From the NCBI GenBank assembly GCA_019634795.1, contig JAHCAR010000002.1:1-64000 (forward strand): a DNA stretch of 64,000 nucleotides, given 5' to 3'. Made by a program: the position numbers and the translations under genes. This DNA is from Dokdonella sp. GTDB lineage: Bacteria > Pseudomonadota > Gammaproteobacteria > Xanthomonadales > Rhodanobacteraceae. Below the pieces are notes generated by a model that did no database searches, had not been told where the DNA came from, and saw only the letters and a program-made list of their open reading frames with translations. Below, piece after piece: positions 57,969-64,000 of the stretch; position 1 is the first letter of the stretch, and every line of letters begins with the position of its first letter.

Positions 57969-58205
57969 ATGAAAAAAATCTTTTTTACTACCGCGGCTAC
58001 GTTGCTGTTGTTGGCTGGATGTGAACAGGAAAGGATGCCCGAACCAAATGCGGCGACGTGTGCCCCCGATGCGTTCCAGGCAGCACTGAATGAAATGCGC
58101 AGCGAAGCGAACCGAGAGGCCTTTACCGAGGAATGCAGAGCATTCCAGAAGGCCAAGCAGATGCGTCAGTGGGAGTTCAAGCCCAGCCCTAAAGATGATT
58201 ATTGA
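57969..58205 (+). CDS. trbK: TrbK-like entry-exclusion lipoprotein
   Basis: A 78-residue lipoprotein with lipobox LLAGC (lipidated C18) and a short, charged, helical mature part with two further cysteines (ATCAPDAF, TEECRAF). Position between trbJ and trbL is that of trbK, which blocks conjugative entry into cells that already have the element. The C-terminal MRQWEFKPSPKDDY mirrors the TrbJ tail. It starts 12 bp after trbJ with GGGAGGCGGTG upstream. Confidence 0.8.
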   Translation: MKKIFFTTAATLLLLAGCEQERMPEPNAATCAPDAFQAALNEMRSEANREAFTEECRAFQKAKQMRQWEFKPSPKDDY

Positions 58206-58215
58206 GGTGGTCGCC

Positions 58216-59643
58216 ATGAGAAAGAAAATTGCTCTAGGTGGCTTGATGATGGTCGCCACAATGGTGCTGGCTGAACCTGCAATGGCGCAGGAGCTAAGTA
58301 GCAGCGGTGTTATGAATGATGTGCTCAAGCGTTTTCATGATGCTGCCGCAACATGGGGGCCAGCTATTGAGTCCGCTGCATCGCGTTTGTTCTGGACGCT
58401 GGTTGTGATTTCGATGGTCTGGACATTCGGCATGATGGCTTTGCGCAAGGCCGACATTGGCGAGTTCTTCGCGGAGTTCGTTCGCTTCACGATCTTCACC
58501 GGCTTTTTCTGGTGGTTGCTGACGAATGCGAACCAGGGCATGAATATCGCCGGTACGATTGTTCAGTCATTGCAAACTCTGGGCGCGCAGGCGGGGGGAC
58601 TTTCCAATAGCAATCTTGGGCCCTCCAGCATCCTTGATCTTGGTTTCGAGTTATACAACCGCACAGTACAGGCCACCTCGGAGCTGGGATGGCGGCAGAT
58701 GGCAACTGCTCTGGTCATGGAGCTAATGGCCCTGGCTGTTTTGTTTGTCCTGGCGTTGATTGCGGTCAACCTGTTGCTGTTGCTCGCATCAGCCTGGATT
58801 CTGTTGTATGCCGGTGTGTTCTTCCTTGGCTTTGGTGGAAGTCGTTGGACTTCCGACATGGCGATCAATTACTACAAGACCGTGCTGGGCCTGGCCGCAC
58901 AGCTTATGGCAATGGTGCTTCTGGTTGCGATTGGCAAAGAGTTCATCAATCACTACTACACGCAAATCAGCGAGAACATGGCATCCCAGGAACTGGCCGT
59001 GATGTTGGTTATATCGGTCATCTTGCTTTTCTTGGTCAACAAAGTTCCGCCGATGATTTCTGGTCTTGTGTCTGGTGGTGGTATTGGCGCAGCCGGTGGA
59101 ATTGGAAACTTCGGTGCGGGTGCGGCAGTTGGGGCGGCGGTGACGGCGGCCAGTATGGCAACTGGCGGCGCTGCCCTGGCAGGTAAAGCGGTTATGGGTG
59201 CCGCAGCCGGTGCAGCCGGAGGTGCAAGTGCACTCCAAGCGGCTTTTCAGAAAGCATCAGCGAGTATGGAAACCGGCGGTGACATGTCCAGCATGGGGTC
59301 AGTTGTCAGCAGTGGCGGAAACGGTGGTGGTGAAGCGGGTACTGCTGGCAGTAGCCCATTCGCCCAAGCGGCTGGCTTTGGTGACAGCGGCAGTAGCTCA
59401 AGCGGTGGCGGCTTTGCCAAGGCCGCGAAGCTGGCCACAGGCACGGCCTCCGAGTTAGCCAAGGGTGTCGGCTCTCAAGTGAAGCAGGGATTCCAGGAGC
59501 GAGTGAGCGAAACCACAGGCGGAAAACTGGCTGCTTCGATACGCGAAAGCATGGAGCCGAAAGAAGCAAGCCAATCTGGCCAGTTCGAGGGCAATAGCTT
59601 GGGCGCCGATTCTGGCCCAGATAGTAACGAAGTCAGGAGTTAG
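58216..59643 (+). CDS. trbL: conjugal transfer protein TrbL (VirB6-like)
   Basis: A 475-residue polytopic inner-membrane protein. Leader-like start (MRKKIALGGLMMVATMVLAE), then about six helices (LFWTLVVISMVWTFGMMAL, FTIFTGFFWWLLT, LAVLFVLALIAVNLLLLLA, LLYAGVFFLGFGG), then a long Gly/Ala/Ser-rich C-terminal region (GAAGGIGNFGAGAAVGAAV) ending hydrophilic. TrbL is the channel component of the type IV secretion pore. Start at 58216 has TGAGG upstream and overlaps nothing. Confidence 0.93.
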   Translation: MRKKIALGGLMMVATMVLAEPAMAQELSSSGVMNDVLKRFHDAAATWGPAIESAASRLFWTLVVISMVWTFGMMALRKADIGEFFAEFVRFTIFTGFFWWLLTNANQGMNIAGTIVQSLQTLGAQAGGLSNSNLGPSSILDLGFELYNRTVQATSELGWRQMATALVMELMALAVLFVLALIAVNLLLLLASAWILLYAGVFFLGFGGSRWTSDMAINYYKTVLGLAAQLMAMVLLVAIGKEFINHYYTQISENMASQELAVMLVISVILLFLVNKVPPMISGLVSGGGIGAAGGIGNFGAGAAVGAAVTAASMATGGAALAGKAVMGAAAGAAGGASALQAAFQKASASMETGGDMSSMGSVVSSGGNGGGEAGTAGSSPFAQAAGFGDSGSSSSGGGFAKAAKLATGTASELAKGVGSQVKQGFQERVSETTGGKLAASIRESMEPKEASQSGQFEGNSLGADSGPDSNEVRS

Positions 59644-59647
59644 CACG

Positions 59648-59896
59648 ATGACGACATCAACATACATGGCCGCATTGGCGGCCCTGGATGAAGCGCCAAG
59701 GGAAGAAGTCAGCCAGGTATTTATTTCGCCGCTGGGTGATCAATCGACCGAGGTCGATGCAGAGACAGAAACAGCCGCTTTTGTATCACGGCCAGACCCT
59801 ATGAGAGAGAGCGAAACTAAGCCGATAAGTATTGAGGTTAATGGCGGCAGGAATGAGCGGTCAGCATTCGCGGAGGCGGCGGGGCTGTACCTGTAG
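59648..59896 (+). CDS. small protein of unknown function after trbL
   Basis: An 82-residue acidic protein (MTTSTYMAALAALDEAPREE) with CAGGAG 8 bases upstream, starting 4 bp after the trbL stop, so probably co-translated. No membrane part and no recognised family. It may be a plasmid backbone gene. Confidence 0.6.
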   Translation: MTTSTYMAALAALDEAPREEVSQVFISPLGDQSTEVDAETETAAFVSRPDPMRESETKPISIEVNGGRNERSAFAEAAGLYL

Positions 59897-59901
59897 GCGC
59901 A

Positions 59902-59925
59902 CCGGGCTGGCCACAACCAGCCCGG
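59902..59925. terminator. weak terminator-like hairpin
   Basis: CCGGGCTGG-CCACAA-CCAGCCCGG, a perfect 9-bp stem followed by CACTTTC only. Confidence 0.4.
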
Positions 59926-59959
59926 CACTTTCAATCAACACCTACTGGAGAGGTGAATT

Positions 59960-60184
59960 ATGACAACACAACATATTATCGAACCAGGGCAAGCAGTGCA
60001 TCAAGCAGCGGCTATTCTTTCTTCTTTGGAGTACATCAACCAAGCGGAAGCGCGGAGCCTTGGGCCATTGGCCGAAGCCGTCGCTAATGCTTTTATGGTG
60101 GTGTACTACCAAGCTGAAACGGGCCGGGCGACACAGGCTGATTTTCAAGAAGCAATGAACGCCTTGCGCCAAGCGTGCAGCTAA
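59960..60184 (+). CDS. small helical protein of unknown function
   Basis: A 74-residue protein (MTTQHIIEPGQAVHQAAAIL) with GGAGAGG upstream. Predicted mostly helical, ending LRQACS. No family recognised. A bidirectional terminator follows directly. Confidence 0.6.
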   Translation: MTTQHIIEPGQAVHQAAAILSSLEYINQAEARSLGPLAEAVANAFMVVYYQAETGRATQADFQEAMNALRQACS

Positions 60185-60191
60185 TGACGAA

Positions 60192-60221
60192 AGGGCGGCC
60201 ACTCGAACTGGCCGCCTTTTT
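60192..60221. terminator. bidirectional Rho-independent terminator
   Basis: GGCGGCCA-CTCGAAC-TGGCCGCC followed by TTTTT on the plus strand, preceded by AAA for the minus strand. It separates the trb-side genes from the convergent minus-strand genes. Confidence 0.85.
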
Positions 60222-60424
60222 CAATCTTCACTGTTTGGCCATTCCCGACCCACAGACGGCGCATCCATCCATTCGCGTTCCTCCGGCGGCAGCGGGTAAG
60301 CCCCGGATGCTTCCGCGTCGGCCAGTAGTTCGGCCAGTGTGTAGCGCACCCGACCAGTGGAAACGGCGCGGGCCGGGTCGGCCTTCTCATGCAGCCTGTT
60401 CTCTAGGTTCTTTGGGTCTGTCAT
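60221..60424 (-). CDS. antitoxin-like protein without toxin partner
   Basis: A 67-residue protein whose C-terminal part, VRYTLAELLADAEASGAYPL ... EREWMDAPSVGREW, resembles the toxin-binding tail of MazE/PemI/ChpI-type antitoxins (RYTLEELL ... W-DAxPVGRE). The usual AbrB-like N-terminal DNA-binding part is missing. No toxin gene follows; a terminator does. Its ATG overlaps the stop of a 30-codon fragment (ATGA). It may be a remnant or a short form. Family call is by eye only. Confidence 0.45.
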   Translation of the reverse strand: MTDPKNLENRLHEKADPARAVSTGRVRYTLAELLADAEASGAYPLPPEEREWMDAPSVGREWPNSED

Positions 60425-60513
60425 CGGGCGACCTCAGCAAGCATGGATACTAGGTGTTCCAGGTCAGTGATCGAATGCGCCAGGAAGCGGCCGGCGCGGC
60501 AATCTGCAATCAT
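60421..60513 (-). pseudogene. 30-codon fragment before the antitoxin-like gene
   Basis: ATG-started reading frame (MIADCRAGRFLAHSITDLEH, then LVSMLAEVAR) with an ATGA junction to the next gene, the usual sign of a former coupled gene. Upstream it reads EKTEE to a stop just beside the acr3 stop codon, so it is probably the 3' end of a longer gene cut by arrival of the arsenic cassette. No function assigned. Confidence 0.4.
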
Positions 60514-60538
60514 TTCCTCAGTTTTTTCCTACTCATGT

Positions 60539-61606
60539 TCAACCTCGTTCGTACCAGCTCTTCGAGCGATTCACCACGCGCACGACCAGCAGCATCACCG
60601 GCACTTCGACCAGGACGCCGACCACGGTTGCCAATGCAGCGCCGGAGTGCAGACCGAACAAGCTGATGGCGGCCGCCACGGCCAGCTCGAAGAAGTTGCT
60701 GGCACCGATCAGGGCCGAAGGACAGGCGACAGAGTGCTTTTCCCCCGCCCGCTTGTTCAGCCAGTAGGCTAACCCGGAATTGAAGAACACTTGAATCAAG
60801 ATCGGCACGGCTAGCATGGCGATCACTAACGGCTGCCGGATGATGGCCTCGCCCTGGAAGGCGAACAGTAGAACCAACGTCAGCAGCAGCGCGGCCATCG
60901 ACCACGGCCCGATCTTCTGCATGGCCCGTTCAAAGGCGGCCTGTCCTTGCTTGAGCAGATGCCGCCGCAAGAGCTGCGCCAGGATCACCGGCACGATGAT
61001 GTAGAGCACGACCGAAATCAGCAGCGTGTCCCAAGGCACCGAGATCGAGGACATGCCCAGCAGCAGGCCGACGATGGGCGCGAAGGCCACGATCATGATG
61101 GCGTCGTTCAGAGCCACTTGCGAGAGCGTGAAAAGCGGGTCGCCGTTGGTAAGGCGGCTCCACACGAACACCATTGCCGTGCAGGGCGCGGCGGCCAGCA
61201 AGATCAAGCCCGCGATGTAGCTGTCCAGTTGATCGGCCGGCAGGAACGGAGCGAACACTTGTCGGATGAACAGCCACCCCAGCAGGGCCATCGAGAATGG
61301 CTTGACGGCCCAATTCACGAACAGCGTGACGCCGATGCCGCGCCAATGCTCTTTGACCTGGTGCAGCGCCCCGAAGTCGATCTTGACCAGCATCGGGACG
61401 ATCATTACCCAAATCAGCAGGCCCACCGGCAAATTGACCTGGGCCACTTCCATGCGGCCTATGGCCTGGAACACGTCAGGAAGGCCCTGGCCGAGCGCAA
61501 CACCGGCGACGATGCACAGGGCCACCCACAGCGTCAGGTAACGCTCGAAGCCGCTCATCGGGGCCTGGCGCGGCTTCGCGGCGATGGCCTGTGCGCCGGC
61601 GCTCAT
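60539..61606 (-). CDS. arsB: ACR3-type arsenite efflux permease
   Basis: A 355-residue inner-membrane protein with ten hydrophobic helices, exporting As(III). ACR3 motifs: VNLPVGLLIWVMIVPMLVKIDF, LAAAPCTAMVFVWSRLTNGD (the essential Cys), FAPIVGLLLGMSS and CPSALIGASNFFELAVA. Last gene of arsR-arsH-arsC-acr3; its ATG overlaps the arsC stop by 4 bp. The name acr3 is equally used. Confidence 0.95.
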   Translation of the reverse strand: MSAGAQAIAAKPRQAPMSGFERYLTLWVALCIVAGVALGQGLPDVFQAIGRMEVAQVNLPVGLLIWVMIVPMLVKIDFGALHQVKEHWRGIGVTLFVNWAVKPFSMALLGWLFIRQVFAPFLPADQLDSYIAGLILLAAAPCTAMVFVWSRLTNGDPLFTLSQVALNDAIMIVAFAPIVGLLLGMSSISVPWDTLLISVVLYIIVPVILAQLLRRHLLKQGQAAFERAMQKIGPWSMAALLLTLVLLFAFQGEAIIRQPLVIAMLAVPILIQVFFNSGLAYWLNKRAGEKHSVACPSALIGASNFFELAVAAAISLFGLHSGAALATVVGVLVEVPVMLLVVRVVNRSKSWYERG

Positions 61607-62109
61607 GCTTCCTGCTCGGTCTTGCCGATGTTCGCCAGCTCGCGCTTGATGGCCGTCTGGTCAAGCATTTTGAGAGGCAGATTCACGAACAGGCGGACGC
61701 GGTTCATCATGTGCCGGAAGGTTTGTTCGAAGGCCCGGCGCTTCTCGGCGTCAGTGCCTTCGACGGCGGCCGGGTCTTCAAATCCCCAATGCGCCGAGAT
61801 CGGCTGACCAGGCCACACCGGACACATTTCGCCGGCGGCGTTGTCGCAGACGGTGATGATGAAGTCCATCTTCGGTGCGTCGGGCGTGGCGTACTCGTCC
61901 CAGCTCTTGCTGCGCAGATTCTCGGTCGGGTAATTCACCGACTCCACCTTTTCGACGGCGAAGGGATTGACCTTGCCGGTTGGGTGACTGCCGGCGCTGT
62001 AGGCGCGGAAGCGCCCTTGCCCCATCGTGTTGATGAGAGCTTCGGCCATGATGCTGCGCGCCGAATTGCCGGTGCAGAGGATGAGGACGTTATAGATTCT
62101 TTCGGTCAT
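61603..62109 (-). CDS. arsC: arsenate reductase, low-molecular-weight phosphatase type
   Basis: A 168-residue thioredoxin-linked arsenate reductase. P-loop C12-TGNSAR-S with C12 and R18; the redox cysteines C88 and C96 ([15 protein letters not shown]) and the WGFEDPAA acid region complete the family pattern. It reduces As(V) to As(III) for Acr3. Coupled to arsH by 4 bp and to acr3 by 4 bp. Confidence 0.94.
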   Translation of the reverse strand: MTERIYNVLILCTGNSARSIMAEALINTMGQGRFRAYSAGSHPTGKVNPFAVEKVESVNYPTENLRSKSWDEYATPDAPKMDFIITVCDNAAGEMCPVWPGQPISAHWGFEDPAAVEGTDAEKRRAFEQTFRHMMNRVRLFVNLPLKMLDQTAIKRELANIGKTEQEA

Positions 62110-62873
62110 GATGTTTCGCTTTCTGGTAGTGGCTGGGGAGCAATGGCGATGGATGAAAGATCGGTGGCCTCGTCGATGACGTGGCCGGCCGCTTTCCGTT
62201 CGGAATAGCGGTCTGTCAGTGCTTCACGGTGCGGCCGTACCAGCGCCGTGAAGCGCACCAGTTCTTCCATCACATCGGCTATTCGGTCGTAGTACGGCGA
62301 GGGCTTCATGCGGCCCGCCGCGTCGAACTCTTGGAACGCTTTGGCGATACTCGACTGGTTCGGAATGGTGAACATTCGCATCCAGCGGCCGAGCAGACGC
62401 AAGGTGTTCACGGCGTTGAAGCTCTGCGAGCCGCCGGATACCTGCATCACGGCCAGGGTGCGGCCTTGGGTCGGCCGGATGCCGGCCATTTCAAGCGGCA
62501 GATGGTCAATCTGCGCCTTCATGACACTGGTAATCTGACCGTGGCGTTCCGGGCTGCACCAGACTTGTCCCTCTGACCACTCGGACAGGGCGCGCAGCTC
62601 CTTGACGGCCGGGTGATCGTCGCTTTGCACTTGATCGGGCAACGGCAAATCGGACGGGTCGAAGATGCGTGTTTCTGCGCCAAAGAATTGCAGCAGCCGG
62701 GCCGCTTCCTCGACGGCCAGCCGTGAGAACGAGCGGGCGCGCAGCGAGCCATACAGCAGCAGGATACGCACCGGCGGGGCGTCGGGTGCCAGCCCGAGCG
62801 CCGGGCGCTCGATGGCAAAGGATTTGTCCAAAGCGGGCAAAGAATCGGGGTCGGAAAGATGGCGAAGTCTCAT
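62106..62873 (-). CDS. arsH: ArsH organoarsenical oxidase / NADPH:FMN oxidoreductase
   Basis: A 255-residue flavoprotein from ATG 62873, which overlaps the arsR stop (ATGA); a GTG/ATG further up would run into arsR. NADPH-FMN reductase signatures [43 protein letters not shown] and [23 protein letters not shown]. ArsH oxidises trivalent methylated arsenicals and reduces quinones. Confidence 0.94.
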   Translation of the reverse strand: MRLRHLSDPDSLPALDKSFAIERPALGLAPDAPPVRILLLYGSLRARSFSRLAVEEAARLLQFFGAETRIFDPSDLPLPDQVQSDDHPAVKELRALSEWSEGQVWCSPERHGQITSVMKAQIDHLPLEMAGIRPTQGRTLAVMQVSGGSQSFNAVNTLRLLGRWMRMFTIPNQSSIAKAFQEFDAAGRMKPSPYYDRIADVMEELVRFTALVRPHREALTDRYSERKAAGHVIDEATDLSSIAIAPQPLPESETS

Positions 62874-63202
62874 GCCAACACCTTCCCGGCTTCCGTGGTG
62901 CAAGACAGGTTGCACACCTGGCCGCCGCAGCAGTTTTCCGTGAGAAAGGCCACCAGGTTAGTGGCCGTCGAAAAGTTCGCCTCGTAGATCACAAATCGGC
63001 CTTCTTGCCGCGACGTGACCATGCCGGCGTGTGCCAGCTCTTTCAGGTGGAAGGATAGCGAAGACGGCGGGATGCCGGCCGCTTCGCTGATTTTTCCGGC
63101 GGCCATGCCGGCGGGGCCGGCCTGGACGAGAAGCCGGAACACCGCGAGGCGCGATTCTTGAGCGATGGCCGCCAGGGCGGCTACAGCATTTATCGTTTCC
63201 AT
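62870..63202 (-). CDS. arsR: arsenite-responsive repressor ArsR
   Basis: A 110-residue winged-helix repressor: [32 protein letters not shown]. The usual ELCVCDL metal site of the N-terminal type is absent; four C-terminal cysteines (C91, C92, C97 and C101, [13 protein letters not shown]) form the As(III) site, as in Acidithiobacillus ArsR. First gene of the minus-strand ars operon, with an operator-like dyad just upstream. Confidence 0.93.
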   Translation of the reverse strand: METINAVAALAAIAQESRLAVFRLLVQAGPAGMAAGKISEAAGIPPSSLSFHLKELAHAGMVTSRQEGRFVIYEANFSTATNLVAFLTENCCGGQVCNLSCTTEAGKVLA

Positions 63203-63203
63203 G

Positions 63204-63221
63204 TTTCAATAATAGTCGAAA
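63204..63221 (-). promoter_or_regulatory. candidate ArsR operator
   Basis: TTTCAATAATAGTCGAAA, an imperfect dyad directly before the arsR start; AT-rich dyads in this place are usual for ArsR sites. Confidence 0.45.
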
Positions 63222-63238
63222 TATGGAGTGTGCTCAAT

Positions 63239-63265
63239 AGCTCATTTAAGCTGTAAAAATGAGCT
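63239..63265. promoter_or_regulatory. inverted repeat, possible resolution-site arm
   Basis: AGCTCATTT-AAGCTGTAA-AAATGAGCT, a perfect 9-bp dyad between the divergent arsR and resolvase genes, where a res site would be expected. Confidence 0.5.
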
Positions 63266-63349
63266 AGGCGCATTTAGATCGATATGTGATAAATTGGCCT
63301 GCCAGTTTAAGATGGGTGCATTTGAGTATGCCCAAAGGAGCCCGCAAGT

Positions 63350-64000
63350 ATGCGCAGGACGAAGCCAGTAGCCGCGCCGATGGTGGCGCGGGTCTATCTG
63401 CGCGTCAGCACCGACGCGCAGGACTTGGAACGCCAAGAGGCGATCACTACGGCCGCGAAGGCCGCCGGCTACTACGTCGCCGGCATCTACCGTGAGAAGG
63501 CATCCGGCGCACGCGCCGACCGGCCTGAGCTGCTGCGCATGATCGGCGACCTACAGCCCGGCGAGGTGGTCATTGCCGAGAAGATCGACCGCATCAGCCG
63601 CCTACCTTTGCCCGAGGCCGAGCGCCTGGTGGCCTCGATACAGGCCAAAGGCGCACGCCTGGCCGTCCCTGGCGTGGTCGATCTATCCGACCTGGCGGCC
63701 GAGGCCCAGGGCGTCGCCAAGATCGTGCTGGAAGCCGTGCAGATCATGCTTTTTCGCCTGGCCTTGCAGATGGCCCGCGACGACTACGAGGACAGGCGCG
63801 AACGCCAGCGCCAAGGCATTGAGTTGGCCCGCCAGGCCGGGCGGTACAAGGGCCGCCGTGCTGATCCGAAGCGCCGCGCCCAAGTTGTCGCGCTGCGCAA
63901 GTCCGGCTACAGCATCAACAAGACCGCCGAGCTGGCCGGGTACAGTGCGGCCCAGGTGAAACGGATATGGGCCGAGGTCAGCCAGGCCGAAGCGAAGCAG
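63350..64000 (+). CDS. serine recombinase (resolvase/invertase), 3' end beyond window
   Basis: The frame opens at ATG 63350 with AAAGGAG upstream and stays open for 217 codons to the right edge. N-terminal catalytic domain: VYLRVSTDAQDLERQEA with nucleophile S20 and R18, ekIDRISRL (R pair), then the long E helix; C-terminal Hin-like helix-turn-helix (KRRAQVVALRKSGYSINKTAELAGYSAAQVKRIW). This is the Tn3-family resolvase/ParA-like group. Divergent from the ars operon, it probably belongs to the transposon that carried it. Confidence 0.9.
   Translation, partial: MRRTKPVAAPMVARVYLRVSTDAQDLERQEAITTAAKAAGYYVAGIYREKASGARADRPELLRMIGDLQPGEVVIAEKIDRISRLPLPEAERLVASIQAKGARLAVPGVVDLSDLAAEAQGVAKIVLEAVQIMLFRLALQMARDDYEDRRERQRQGIELARQAGRYKGRRADPKRRAQVVALRKSGYSINKTAELAGYSAAQVKRIWAEVSQAEAKQ

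Overview
The window is a GC-rich gammaproteobacterial chromosome segment. Gene content and order (phoB-phoR-ppk-ppx, gcvR/bcp next to dapA-bamC, a homodimeric-type isocitrate dehydrogenase, lpxH-ppiA, DUF1244) point to the Xanthomonadales/Lysobacterales. I assign the order with moderate confidence and no genus. Positions 1-52239 look like ordinary core genome. From 52240 to the right edge lies an integrated mobile element with lower GC and different codon use. It starts exactly behind guaA and is not closed inside the window.

Core part, left to right: three exported proteins of unknown role (1-2766); lpxH and a periplasmic cyclophilin; a phosphate/polyphosphate cluster on the minus strand (phoB, phoR, ppk1, ppx, joined by 1-4 bp junctions, with a likely Pho box inside the 3' end of bepA); bepA, grxC, NAD-type icd, thiD, an OmpP1/FadL-like porin; a PIN-PhoH protein, bcp and gcvR facing dapA-bamC; fdxA; a tRNA-Glu(CTC); pcnB-folK-panB-panC; queG facing nnrDE-tsaE-amiC-mutL; a DUF1684 protein; an enoyl-CoA hydratase; an FKBP isomerase; a NUDIX-sulfurtransferase pair; rsfS-rlmH-maf-rng-yhdP; a second NUDIX gene; a YddG-like exporter; folD; a 202-bp tandem repeat; guaB and guaA. 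The roles are cell-envelope assembly, phosphate storage, cofactor synthesis (thiamine, folate, pantothenate, queuosine), NAD(P)HX repair, ribosome/tRNA maturation and GMP synthesis. Translational coupling by ATGA/GTGA overlaps is frequent.

The mobile part (52240-64000) is the unusual region. It has a P4-type tyrosine integrase with repeated arm-like sites; an AlpA-type regulator; repA and repC closely resembling the IncQ plasmid RSF1010 helicase and initiator; three 22-bp iterons; hairpins; an 11-bp-phased CGATT array; and an RP4/IncP-type oriT whose nick region and flanking 19-bp block match RP4 as I remember it. An orphan ribbon-helix-helix antitoxin, trbJ, a trbK-like lipoprotein, trbL, small orphan genes and an arsenic operon (arsR-arsH-arsC-acr3) follow, then a serine resolvase running off the edge. 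No relaxase, primase or coupling protein is in the window. It therefore looks like an integrative, mobilizable and perhaps self-replicating hybrid: IncQ replication, IncP transfer origin, guaA-specific integration, arsenic-resistance cargo. Short sequence motifs are shared between the alpA and trbJ leaders, which suggests common regulation.
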